Assembly (NCBI GenBank): GCA_034770075.1
Contig: CM068382.1
Coordinates: 14,783,929-14,847,928, forward strand
Direction of reading: 5' to 3'
From: Aralia elata
Taxonomy: Eukaryota; Streptophyta; Magnoliopsida; Apiales; Araliaceae
DNA: 64,000 bases
Shown here: piece by piece, positions 1-10,604 of the stretch
Position numbering within the stretch: position 1 is the stretch's first letter
Layout of the letters: each line of letters starts with the position of its first letter
Notes under the pieces: model-generated
Database searches by the model: none
The model's input: only the letters and a program-made list of their open reading frames with translations
What the model was told of the DNA's origin: nothing
Position numbers and translations under genes: made by a program

Positions 1-100
1 AAATTAAAGGTACAAATAAATATTTAGGATATGCTAAAGCAAGTTTTTAGTAGTTTTATTTCCCCTCTTTATTTATAGGTTACTTTTTATAGTTGTTTTA

Positions 101-460
101 TACTCTCTCTGTCCAAATTTATTTGTCCTAATTTTTTCTTTGATTTATCTAAATCTATTTGTTCTTTTTCCTTTTTAATACTTTTATTTTTTACCTTACT
201 TTTTTTATACTACGCTCATTTAACTTTTAAAAAAATATTAAAAATAACATACATATATTGAAAAAATAATACTATTAACTTTGATATTGGAAACATAACT
301 ACACTCTTTTCTTCCTTTCTCTCTCAACTATTTTATTGTTTTAAGAAAGAGTTAAGAGATTACATAAAATAATAAACATAATAATAGAGTAGTTAAGATG
401 AGTAATTTACGATTTTTTTTTTCTTAATTGGTGTATACTTTCAAACTACGAAGGGAGTAT
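101..460. mobile_element. Stowaway-type MITE
   Basis: The left end reads TACTCTCTCTGTCC and the right end AAGGGAGTA, the usual Stowaway (Tc1/mariner) inverted termini flanked by the TA target duplication. The interior is AT-rich and non-coding. The right terminus is somewhat diverged, so this is an old copy. Confidence 0.7.
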
Positions 461-642
461 AACCGATCAAAGTTTGCATTGGGTTAATATACTTTAATAG
501 AAGATAAGTAAGTGTAGATGAATTAATTTTGAAATTAACAAGTCAAACAAGAAGCCACCAAGTTTCAACATCAAGTAAGCCTAACATTCCAAAACATTAA
601 CCCCAAAGTATTTTGATTGGCCGACTGTTATTTCTAATTGAG

Positions 643-644
<2 letters not shown>

Positions 645-683
<39 letters not shown>

Positions 684-900
684 CTGATTTATAACCAACG
701 TACGTTGTAAAGATAAGATTATCCTTACAACAGATTTCAATCGTCTATGCAGTTTAATATGGAGAGCCTGTAGTTTAATTCTGCAGACAAAAAAATTGTT
801 CAAAATACCTCTCTAAATTTATATTAAACAATTGCGGATATCAAATTTAATTTATTTTTTTTAAAAAAAATTCGGATGTAAAATTCAACTTCAAATATAG
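645..900. repeat. (TA)n tract and partial copy of a (TA)n-associated TIR
   Basis: A pure TA tract (645-680) is followed directly by sequence homologous to the terminal repeats of the element at 2411-4098: it shares ACTGAT..ATA..CAACG, a TTATCCTTACAACAGAT block and two GCAGTTTAAT-type motifs. It has no obvious partner end, so it is a solo or truncated terminus. The flanks at 461-640 and 901-2240 are AT-rich with no gene I can support. Confidence 0.5.
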
Positions 901-2247
901 GAAACTTCTCTCATATTCATATGCTCATTCAAAAAGTCATGACTGAAGTTACTATTGTTAGTAAACTTAATTTCTTATATACAGATAAATTTTTCTCATA
1001 TTTTTCGATGTGGAACTGAGGTGTTACAGAAGATAATTACGCTGTCTACACTCACTGATGAACTCTACAAAAAAAACTGTAAGTGTGACTAAACTCACAA
1101 CTTTTTTATAATAGATATGTGAATGTTTCAGTCGTAATCAAAATTTCAGTCATGACGTGAACTTGAAATATTGCAAAATTTTTCTAAAAACTAATATAGT
1201 AATATATGAAAAGATATTATTTACTTTTATACTATGATTTTTGTGTATAGATAAACAACTACATTATATGTGATGATTGCAGTCATAGGACAAAATAAAC
1301 TCGTACTTACAAGGAATGAAAACAAATCAAATTTGTTTGTTCTAATGACCCCCTAAGTTTATGAAACTCTGGTGCAGATATTAATTTTTTTTAATACTTG
1401 CAGTTATGAGTGCATTGAAAATGAGTTACCATCTTTCCGATAATAAACAATACATAAGCTTTGGTGCAGGGAATCATCATTTCTGTGTTTGTATTTTTTG
1501 AAAGTTGACAAAATCTAGTACCCAACCATGACAAAATAATCCCCCGGTGATGAACCTTATCTTCCTTCATTATGTATATCGTAAATTCACTTTGTTCTAA
1601 GAATTGTATTGGATTTTTAATTAATGTACATGTAATAGGTGTACTAATAACCAATAATCCTAAAATGAAAAAACATCTTTTAAGGTAATTGTCATCTCAC
1701 CCGTGGAAAAGTGAAATGTATTGTCTCACTCTGTCAACGCTCCACCAATACTTCTATCAATAAAATATCTAATTGATTACAAATGTTTGCGAATACCTCA
1801 AAACCTCATTGTTGTAATAATTATTTTTGAACATCATTTAAAACCCACACATCCAAAGAGCGTCAACTCTCATCAGTTCTTAAGAAACGAGTAAAATAAA
1901 AATTATTCCATACAATTGTAAAAATGTGATTAGCTTGATCCCACAACAGTGTATTATCGATCAGTCCAGGAATGCAATCCTTTTTTCAAACTAAAACAAG
2001 AATAAAAAAAATTATATATCAACAATTTTTTTGATATTATTATTACTACAACCATACAATACTGAAAACAAAAGAACCCTACATCAAACCAACATATTGA
2101 AACATAATAAATGTAAGCAAACAATAATGAAAACTATCAAAAATTATTCATTGATGTATACAACAAATATTTGTAATCAACAAGTCTTTGCATATAATTA
2201 CTTGGAGTGTATTCAACAAAGAAGAATACATGCATATATATATATAT

Positions 2248-2400
2248 AGGAAATTATTAAATTCACAACACTTTTTGTTATTTTCACAACAAAAGTGTCG
2301 CTATAGATGTATAGCGACAGTTAAAACCGTCGCTATACATCTATAGCGACACTTTTGTTGTGGAAATAACATTTTTTGTTGTGGATTTAACAATTCCCTA
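2248..2400. mobile_element. Palindromic MITE in a TA tract
   Basis: About 150 bp form an almost perfect inverted repeat. The ends read GGAAATTATTAAATTCACAA and, on the other strand, GGGAATTGTTAAATCCACAA. The centre holds mirrored GTCGCTATA/TATAGCGAC blocks. It is flanked on both sides by TATATA, suggesting insertion into a TA microsatellite. The GTCGCTA core recurs in the MITE at 20801-21010. There is no coding capacity. Confidence 0.75.
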
Positions 2401-2410
2401 TATATATATA

Positions 2411-4086
2411 GGGGACTGATCTATAGTCAACGCTGTAAATTTAAAGTTATCCTTAGAAAAATCGTGACGGTCCATTCGTTGATCGAATGGTTAAATAGAG
2501 CTCCCGTTCGCAATTTAATATCTAGTATATCGCAGTTTAACACTGCGGACGGAACAAATATCCAAAATACCCTCCTTGTACAAGTCTCCCGTCCGCAATG
2601 TTAAACTACGGAGCTTGGTGTAACACTGAAGATAGGAGAGAGAAACGAAAAGAAAGGCCCAATTTTTTTCCACTCTTTCTCCCACACTATTATTTTGGCC
2701 CTTTTGAGGGTGCGTAAGATAAGAATTAGAGAGGAGAGATAAAAAGGGTGTTTATGGGTACAACACACCATTAGCTAGTGGGTGTGTTTGGCTCTGGTGG
2801 GTTGGTCTGAGCTCTAACAAAAACTAGTGGGTGGGTTTCTGTTTGTAGTTAGAAAGCTTATTTGAAGTTCTGTTTTCTTAATTTTGGGGGATTTAAGTTA
2901 AAAATGACAATTGGGCAGTTTATTTACAGGGAAAGGAGGAGAAGAGAAATGACATTGAATTTGTTCTTGGTGTTCTTACACCAACTCTACGATCAATTCC
3001 ACTCTATGATTGACTCTACGACTGCATTAATTCCACTATACGATTTCATTGATTCACTTTAAGATTGTAAATCAATGAAAATTAATGATAACTGACTAAT
3101 AACTTATTAACTAGCCCCCACTAATCCTAATTTATTTCTATATCCCTGCTTATTCCTTACATAAAGGTGGCAATCAATGACAGAGTGTTGACTTTCTTGT
3201 GGGTTTTCTGTGCTTCAACCTTAGTAGCACTCACCTCCGTTTATAGCCGTTGTTGTCGGTGTTACAGGCGTCGTCTCCCTCCTCATCACTACCATCATTG
3301 TCTTCATTCTCTTATTCATATTTGGCTTCATTGTTAACACTTTGGGCGGTGCCAGCTTCAACCCCACAAGTACTGCCACATTCTACGCTGTCGGCTTCGG
3401 TGGCGAGTCCTTGTTCTCCGTCGCCCTCCAATTTCCTGCTCAGGTTTTTCTTTCCTTATCTTACTATTTAGTTCTATCTCACTATGTATAGATACTTTGG
3501 TTTAGTACTATTTTCTTTCCTTAACCCTAAATTTTCAATTTGTAAGCATGGATTATACTAATTAACTTGAAAATCCCCATACATCTGCAAGCCGAGCTTC
3601 AAAAGGGGGAGTTATAGAGAAAACGCCGTGTCAATTGCTCTTTTCTGTGGGAACTTGTGAGCCCCACTCATTCATGTATAAAGTTAAGCACTTTTGATCC
3701 AAATCTGAAATGGGTTTATCTCTCCCTCTCTCAAGCAAGCGAAGAATATGTTGGCATTCGTAATATTATACTGTGGAGCTTGAAAAATATTAAAAAAAAA
3801 TTTGAATTTGACATTCGCAGTTTAATACTGCAGAACCCAAAAAACTAAAAAAAAAAATTGAATTTGGTATCCGCAGTTTAATACTGCGGAGCCGGAGAAC
3901 TTAAAAAAAATAAAAATTAAATTTAGAGGGGTATTTTGGACATCTACCCTATACGCAGTATTAAACTGTGGTATATTGGATATTAAACTACGGACGAAAA
4001 CTCTATTTAACCATTCGATCAACGGATGGACAACCACGATCTGTTGTAAGGATAACCTTAAATTTACAACGTTAGCTATGGATCAG

Positions 4087-4098
<12 letters not shown>
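2411..4098. mobile_element. Long-TIR element in (TA)n carrying a SIP1 exon (Pack-type)
   Basis: The left terminus at 2411-2620 starts GGGGACTGATCTATAGTCAA right after a TA tract. The right terminus, about 3770-4098, is its inverted, longer homologue and ends in CTATGGATCAGT before another TA tract (4099-4141). Shared blocks include the CGATCAACGGATGGAC region, the TTATCCTTA region and repeated CCGCAGTTTAATACTGCGG-like mini-palindromes. The ~1.1 kb interior contains an aquaporin exon and no transposase, so I read it as a non-autonomous element that captured host DNA. The superfamily is uncertain. Insertion into (TA)n recalls rice Micron elements. Confidence 0.6.
3164..3443 (+). pseudogene. SIP1-type aquaporin exon 1 fragment
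   Basis: Conceptual translation gives DRVLTFLWVFCAS and, after a one-base shift near 3240, a hydrophobic helix followed by LGGASFNPT and a segment ending FPAQ at a GT donor (3444). This matches the first exon of plant SIP1 aquaporins (small basic intrinsic proteins, ER membrane channels), including the first NPA-like box, which in SIP1 is NPT. The start codon region is degraded, the frame is broken in the cytosolic loop, and later exons are absent. It lies inside the long-TIR element, so it is most likely a captured, non-functional exon. Confidence 0.75.
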
Positions 4099-4144
<46 letters not shown>

Positions 4145-4289
4145 AAAGACTTACATGACTTCGATTTAGCAAAGATGGAAGGAAGAAATGCGTGTATTGC
4201 TACTTGATTTGGTCGTTGTTAAACTCTCAAAATCGCAAAGGTAGTCTAGATCTATGAGGAAAGAAAAAAGTCATCCAGTCGATATTGAA

Positions 4290-4626
4290 TATTATACTCA
4301 GAGCCCGTAGTTTAATTATGCGGACTGGCGATTCACCAAAAACGGCGTTGTTTGAATTATATCGTTAATAGATTCAGCGTCCACAATTTAGTTCTGCGAA
4401 CGGGTCGTATAATCTAAAACGGCATCGTCTTCAAGAATTAACAATTGTCATACCTAGCATCTGTAGGATTAAATTATAGATTGACGAGAGATATTTTAGA
4501 CAATCGTCCTATCCGCAGGTATTAAACTATGAGCACATACAGATTAAAATGCGAATATAAAGTCTTTCTTACCGTTCAATCCGCGGATGGACGACTGAGA
4601 TTTGTTGTAAGGATAATATTATCAAA
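4290..4626. repeat. Additional solo terminus of the (TA)n-associated TIR family
   Basis: Inverted relative to the copy at 645-900. It contains several CCGTAGTTTAATTATGCGG-like mini-palindromes and ends in TTGTTGTAAGGATAATATTA next to a TA tract at about 4627-4646. It is diverged from the neighbouring element and may be an older copy. Confidence 0.45.
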
Positions 4627-4644
4627 TATATATATATATATATA

Positions 4645-4772
4645 TGATATTTTCATATGAAAAAAATGATATTTTCACATGAATGTCTCTTACATGTATG
4701 TATGACCTACTCACTATTCATGTGAGAAAAAATATGTGAAAATATTATTTTTTTCATGTAAAAATATAAGTT
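4645..4772. repeat. Short hairpin-forming inverted repeat
   Basis: GATATTTTCA/CACATGAAT blocks on the left are mirrored by ATTCATGTG and TGTGAAAATATTATTT on the right around a short loop. It looks like a small MITE or decayed foldback. No coding signal. Confidence 0.4.
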
Positions 4773-5550
4773 CCCAATACATTCTTAAGAGCAATTCACG
4801 CGTGACAAATTTTTTTTATATATTTTTAATAATTTGTTCTATTATAATTTAATTTTAAGGATAAATTTTAACTTAGGGATCTAAAAGAAAATCTGGGAAG
4901 AAACCGGAAGAGAACTAGAGAGTTTAAGGGTACAAACTTAACACTTGGATTACTCTCTAAAGCATATGGAGCCATCATCCATCAAAAAATGAAAGTTATA
5001 TTTAATTTTTATTTTAATTTTTATAATGAATGCTTAGATTTTTTTATGGAAACAGTACTTTTAATATGGAAAATAATAATAAATTAGTATCACTAAAATC
5101 TTACTCTATTAGGCGATAAGTCTTTGCCGATGCTACTATCTGAACTATCAAAAATTAATATTTAAAGTAGCACACAGCACACTTGATAAAAATAATATTT
5201 AAACTTTATATAAAATTACGTAATTTAACTTAAGTACTAATAGCGATACCTATAAATAAATAAATAAATAAATTAAAATTTCACTTATTTGATCAAAACA
5301 TAAGATACGAAACTTGTAACTAACGTATCCAATGTGTCAGACTAGATATTCTTCCCCCACTTGTACAGAGAAAAGATTAAAGATAGTATTATTTCTTCTT
5401 CTTCTTTTTACGTAATTAGGGTTTGTATATATTGAATAGGACATATATTTTTTCAAATATTTTTTTATTCCATATTAAACTAAAAAAATATCATTAAAAA
5501 CAAGTATCTTATATTAGTAAGAAAGATTAAAAGTCAAATTAAATGAGAGA

Positions 5551-5594
<44 letters not shown>

Positions 5595-7989
5595 GCACAC
5601 AGCTAATACAAAGATAAGATTGGAGAGGTATGAAGATGTAGTTGTCATATTAAATTAAAAATAAAAAACATGGCCGTAATCCGTTTGGCAGTTTGTACTT
5701 TGTACCGTAATTTGGGGTTTTTTTTTGGGTAAAATAGGAAGCAAAGGCTTTGAAAACAGCCGAAAGGAGCAGTAAAATATTTAGTTGGTCTAATTGACTA
5801 AAGAGTGGTCATAATAAAATAAATAATGCCTAAACATGAGATAAGTAAAATCATCTAGAATGCACAAGTGTGCAAGAGATGACATTCTTATTAAAAAAAA
5901 TTAAAAAATTAAAAAATTAAAAAATTAAAAAATTAAAAAATTAAAAAATTAAAAAGAAGAAGAAGAAGATGAGAAATTAACAAGAAGTACTCTACGGGTT
6001 CAAAAAAAACAGTGATATTTGTTATGGAGTTTAGAGTTTAATACTATTTTTAAGAAAATAGATTTCACGAAAAAAAAGAAAAAAGAAAGCTGAATCCCTC
6101 CCCCACCCCCACCTCCCCCTCCCCCCTGTAAGGAAGTGTAGTACTTTTTTAGAGAAAAGGCACGTCAAGCCTTTACTGGTGAGCAGTGAGCAGGTATGTG
6201 TTTCTATCTCATAAACTATACAATGTCAAAGAAAATTAAGACATATAATAATAATAATAGTACAAATAGGCTGCGATCACTCCCAGCAATCCATCCCAAT
6301 AATACTGATGAAATAATATTGACTATATCACTAAATGTGTGGCCCAAAAAATGATTTGTGACCGGCCACATAAATTAAACTTTAAAGTCTGTGGAAATAT
6401 GTGAAGTATTCAACGGCTACATTTCAATTGAAAGTTCAAAAGGAACTGGTCCATTTGCTGAATTTTACTACCAAATTCAATTTTTTTTTGATTGCCTTCG
6501 AATAAAATTATAAAGTTTCACCATAATAATTTCTCTATATTCAATATTGATTTTAAAGAGCCGTGCTATATATGTCGAATTTGACGTACTGTAACTAAAT
6601 TAAGTGGCATCTGTATAAATACTTGTACTATTATACAAAGAGTCATGTTATACATTACGAAAATTTTCAATCGAATTATAATTGTGATGTATGTGCATAC
6701 ATGAGATATGTAGTAATTGAAAAATGTCTCACTTTAATTTATTTCATTTTATCACATATATTTACAGATTAATCGCAATCCAATTTCATCAAATATATTA
6801 TTTTCCTTGTACAAATTCTACGTCTCTGTCTAGTTGATTTAAAAAATGCAGTGTTAGTCCACATTGTTGAGCACAAGTTCAGCTTTGTTCATCTATTTGC
6901 ATTATTGCTATTTATTACTTTTGAATTTTCTTGGAAGTACATAATTAATCTCTCTAGTGATCATGAAGTTCTTTCATTTACGTTCATTTGGACATACCCA
7001 ATTATAAATTGACGACGTGATTTGTTAACCAGGACAATTAGTGATTTTATACATACTTAAAAAAAAATTATTTTAACTTTTTAAGTAATTTAGTCACATT
7101 TATTGAACATGGACAGATAAATTTTCATAAAACCCTTTGATTTGGTTTAATATTGAAAAATAATTATTTAAAATAAAATATTATATTTTTTCTGTTGGCT
7201 TTTCGTTATAGTCAAAATTGACAAAATATTTTTTATATTTTCACTATTTTGATATTTAACTGTTAAAGTGAATTTGCTTTCACTTTTTTCAAAATAAAAA
7301 CAATTATCAAACATAAGTTTTTGTATCAGCAATTTTTGAAAAATACGAATAAAAAGCAAAAATTTAGAAACGTAAATAATTTCATCCATCCAATTCTAGA
7401 TACTCCTATTTTCTGCGACTCGTAAGATATTCTCGAGTAAAGACATCCTAGCTTTCATTTTCATCTTTGATGTGCTAATAATAATCCTAATATTATTTCC
7501 ATTATTGCTATTTGTGAAGACAAATTTTTCCTAAATTACTTTTAAATTTTCTTGGAAGTACATAATTAATCTCCCTAGTGGCTGCCGATATACAACTGAT
7601 TAGATATTAATAATTAATAGTATTATATAATTAACATTACTTTTTGAATTTTTATTATATATATTTATATTATAAAGGAAAAAAAGGTGGAGTAAGGCTA
7701 GATTATGATGCTGGCTGTGTAATAGAGAACGATAAACTCATCTCATCATGAAAAACTAACTCAAAATAAATCAAACTTACTTTTTGTAATTGGACCTCCC
7801 TCCCTCGCCTTAATTTTTTTAACCATTTTTCCTTATTATATATATATATTTTTAATTACACACAAATGTGTACTACGACCCCGTAAATATATCTAATGAG
7901 TCATAGATAAGCATAATTTAAGGCACCGAGTAAAAAGTAATTATTATAACAGTACAATATATGTAGTGTTAATTTGACGGTACATATAT
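4773..7989. other. Gene-free AT-rich stretch with microsatellites
   Basis: I see no gene here. Visible structure: (TA)n(CA)n at about 5551-5600; a TTAAAAAA-unit array at about 5890-5955 followed by (AAG)n; a C-rich run near 6098-6126; and a ~60-bp sequence ending TTGGAAGTACATAATTAATC at about 6900-6962 that recurs at about 7499-7580. Confidence 0.6.
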
Positions 7990-8426
7990 TATTTCATCCG
8001 TCCTCGAAAGGATGAATAAAATATAATTTACACATATATTAAAAAAATATAAAAAAATAGAGTAAAAAAATTTTAAATTTATTCTTAGTGGTCCCCGTGA
8101 TGAATTTTTTTATTTTTTTATATTAATGGACCTTATTAAATTACTTTGTTATCCTTCACTTTATATACATTATCTTATCCTTTTGGGGACAAAAAAATTA
8201 TATATTTAATCATCCTTTCAATAATACTATGGTGACTAAAAAATAGTTACAAAATAAAAATATAAAATGATATGTATGATTATATTAGTTATTATTATTG
8301 GACCTACTCATGTATGATAAATCATCTCTGAGTTAAACTTTGACATATTATTTTATATACTAAATTTTATAAGAATTATTTGTAAATGTAACAATACTCG
8401 TTATCATTTTAGGGACCGAGAGAGTA
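7990..8426. mobile_element. Diverged Stowaway-like MITE
   Basis: The left end ATTTCATCCGTCCTCGAAAG and right end AGGGACCGAGAGAGTA resemble Stowaway termini with a TA target. It is about 440 bp, longer than usual, and may be two nested copies, since terminus-like sequence also occurs near 8175-8190. Non-coding. Confidence 0.45.
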
Positions 8427-8665
8427 AATTTTTTATATTGCCCCCAATATATTTGAATACTTTTTTGGGTTCTTTACAATACTATACAACATTTAGAAAA
8501 TAATTACAAGATAAGTGTATCCACAAAATAATTTTAAAAAGAGTGCAACACAATAAACAAATCAGATCATTCAATTTCAAATAAATAAGGAAACCTAAAA
8601 TCAAGGAGAAATTACTGTCATATGCTGCAGTTACCAATTTTCCTCCCTCTCTTTCTCTCTCCGCC

Positions 8666-8974
8666 ATGGAATATTACAGCAAAAAATCATTTTACTCAAC
8701 CTCATTCTTCCTCCGCCTTCTGCCGCCGCTTTCCACCATGCCGATCTTCTTCTTCTTCTTCTTAGAGAGTCTTCCATCTCCGCCGACAACCACCGCCTCC
8801 GCCAAAATCGCTTCTGCACCTCCTCTGAAACCTTCTCCACCACCTCCTCTAAAGTTGCCACCGCCACCTTCTCCAAAGCCACCGCCGCCACCTCCGAACC
8901 CGCTACCGCCCACCTCCTCCGAAGCCACCACTTCAACCACTGCGACACTTAGTGTGCTTGTTACTGTCGTATAA
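8666..8974 (+). CDS. Doubtful small proline-rich ORF
   Basis: An ATG-started frame of 102 codons encodes a Phe/Leu-rich start, then Pro-rich PPPPSPKPPPPPP stretches, then a Ser/Thr-rich tail. The composition resembles an extensin-like or hydroxyproline-rich fragment. However, it comes from a pyrimidine-rich CCG/CTT-repeat tract that opens all frames on both strands, there is no intron or clear domain, and the following DNA is tandem repeat. I regard it as probably not a gene. Confidence 0.15.
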   Translation: MEYYSKKSFYSTSFFLRLLPPLSTMPIFFFFFLESLPSPPTTTASAKIASAPPLKPSPPPPLKLPPPPSPKPPPPPPNPLPPTSSEATTSTTATLSVLVTVV

Positions 8975-9039
8975 GTATTTGGCTACTTAGGTTTAAATTA
9001 ATGAGTTGAAATGGATTTGTGTGTGTTTCAGATTTATGG

Positions 9040-9410
9040 TTACTAATTAGATTAATTTTGGTTACTGTATAATGTTGAGTTGGTAACCATTCATAATATT
9101 GGTTACCTTGGTATAAATGTTTAATTACATTGGTATGAATGTTTGGTTACCTTACTATGAATGTTTGGTTACCTTGCTATGAATGTTTGATTACCAACTG
9201 CAATATTAAAAAATTATTGGTTACTAACTGCAATATAAAAAAATTATGGTTACTAATTAGATTAATTTTGGTTACTGTATAATGTTAAGTTGGTAACCAT
9301 TCATAATATTGGTTACCTTGGTATAAAGGTTTAATTACCTTAGTATGAATGTTTGGTTACCTTACTATGAATGTTTGGTTACCTTGCTATGAAGATTTGG
9401 TTACCTTGCG
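9040..9410 (+). repeat. Duplicated ~205-bp unit containing ~23-bp GGTTACC repeats
   Basis: Two direct copies (about 9040-9200 and 9243-9405) share a TTTTGGTTACTGTATAATGT start. Each contains several ~22-23-bp subrepeats of the form TATGAATGTTTGGTTACCTT. The period is clear by eye. No open frame fits the repeats. Confidence 0.75.
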
Positions 9411-9548
9411 GCGGGAGGGAGGCGGAGGGAGGGAGGCGGAGGGAGGGGGCGAGAGGGAGGGAGGAGGCTGGGGCGGAGGGAGGGGTGCGGAGGGAGGCGG
9501 GGAGAGGTGGTGGGGCGGTGGGAAGGAGGGAAGGGAGAGAGAGAATGA
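9405..9548 (+). repeat. G-rich GGGAGGCGGAGG tract
   Basis: About 140 bases of almost uninterrupted purine on the + strand, dominated by GGGAGG, GGCGGAGG and GGGGCG words, in an otherwise AT-rich region. It has many runs of three or more G within 7 bases, the pattern expected of potential G-quadruplexes. All frames stay open, giving spurious Gly/Arg ORFs. Confidence 0.7.
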
Positions 9549-9744
9549 GTATTTTATTTTTTAAAAAAAATTGATATGGAAACTAAATTAAAGGGATAGA
9601 ATGGAGGAGAGAGAAAGTGATATTATCCCCTAAATTAAGGAATCCTAATTGCACTAATATTGTAAATAAATATATAAAAAAAATATTATTTTTGTAATTA
9701 TTTTATTTATGCACCATTATTGTAATTATTTCTAAAATTGTACT

Positions 9745-10604
9745 ACTAAATATAAATGTTCCTGCTTTTACTTTTTCGTGTGCAATAAACTAAACTTTTA
9801 ATTATGGGAAAATACCCGTCAAAACCCAGCCCAATCCTAAAAGCTTTGTTTGGAATTTTATTGGCCAACTCTTCTATCCCATTTTGCCAGCAATAGACAA
9901 CCAACACAATCATGGACCCCACCTCACTTTCCAAGTAATCTCCTTTCCCTCCAAATAAAAATAAAGTTAACTACAACTTACATGGTAAAGGGGGAGGAAA
10001 TGGGCCCTACCAATGGCTTGACTTTTATTCCTTGACGTTTACTCTCTCAACCCACTGCCCGCACATGTTCCTCCATACTGTTCATCCACACCTTAGCAAA
10101 ACAAAAAATACTACTACTAAATAATCAAAATCAAAACCAAAACAGAGATAGAGAGTACGTTTGAATAAAATTTCTTCCATTTTCGATTTTTTCTACTCTT
10201 CATCGCCGGCACGACACCTGAAAATCTCCTCGGGAATCTCAACTGAAACCCATTTTCTTCTCTTCATCTTCCCCTAATCTATATTTACAATTTACTGTAT
10301 CTATCTTTCTCTCTCTCTATTTTTGTTTTTTTTTGGGTTTAGTAAATTCTTTCTACGCGTTTTCCTAATACTCGTTTTCTGGTCTAATTTAGTTCCGAAA
10401 CACGGCAAGCACTCTTTTTTGGTCTAATTACTTTTGAATTGGGGTTTGCTTTGATGCTTTGCAGTTGCCCAGTTGGGTTTTTATATCGAGTCAACTCGTT
10501 TCGTGTAGAGCTTGTTTATAGATGTTTTTTCTTTCTTTATTATATTCATTGATTGGTTGAAGTTGGAGCGGACAAAGTTTTCTGGGTTTATCCCAATTGC
10601 TGCG
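9745..10604 (+). promoter_or_regulatory. Upstream region and long leader of the receptor-like gene, with a uORF
   Basis: The region before the receptor gene turns pyrimidine-rich from about 10150 (TTTTCTACTCTTCATCGCC and CT-rich runs), typical of a plant 5' UTR. A 12-codon upstream ORF begins at ATG 10522 and stops at TGA 10560, 44 bases before the chosen start at 10605. The frame of the main ORF is open upstream but has no ATG there. The exact transcription start cannot be seen. Confidence 0.45.

Noticed and set aside
8631..8948. Minus-strand Gly/Val/Arg-rich ORFs opposite the proline-rich frame
   Set aside because: They arise because a CCG/CTT-rich tract opens all frames; there is no domain, no splice structure and no start context.
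9349..9574. Gly/Arg/Glu-rich ORFs in the G-rich tract
   Set aside because: Low-complexity purine DNA is open in every frame; no protein family resemblance.
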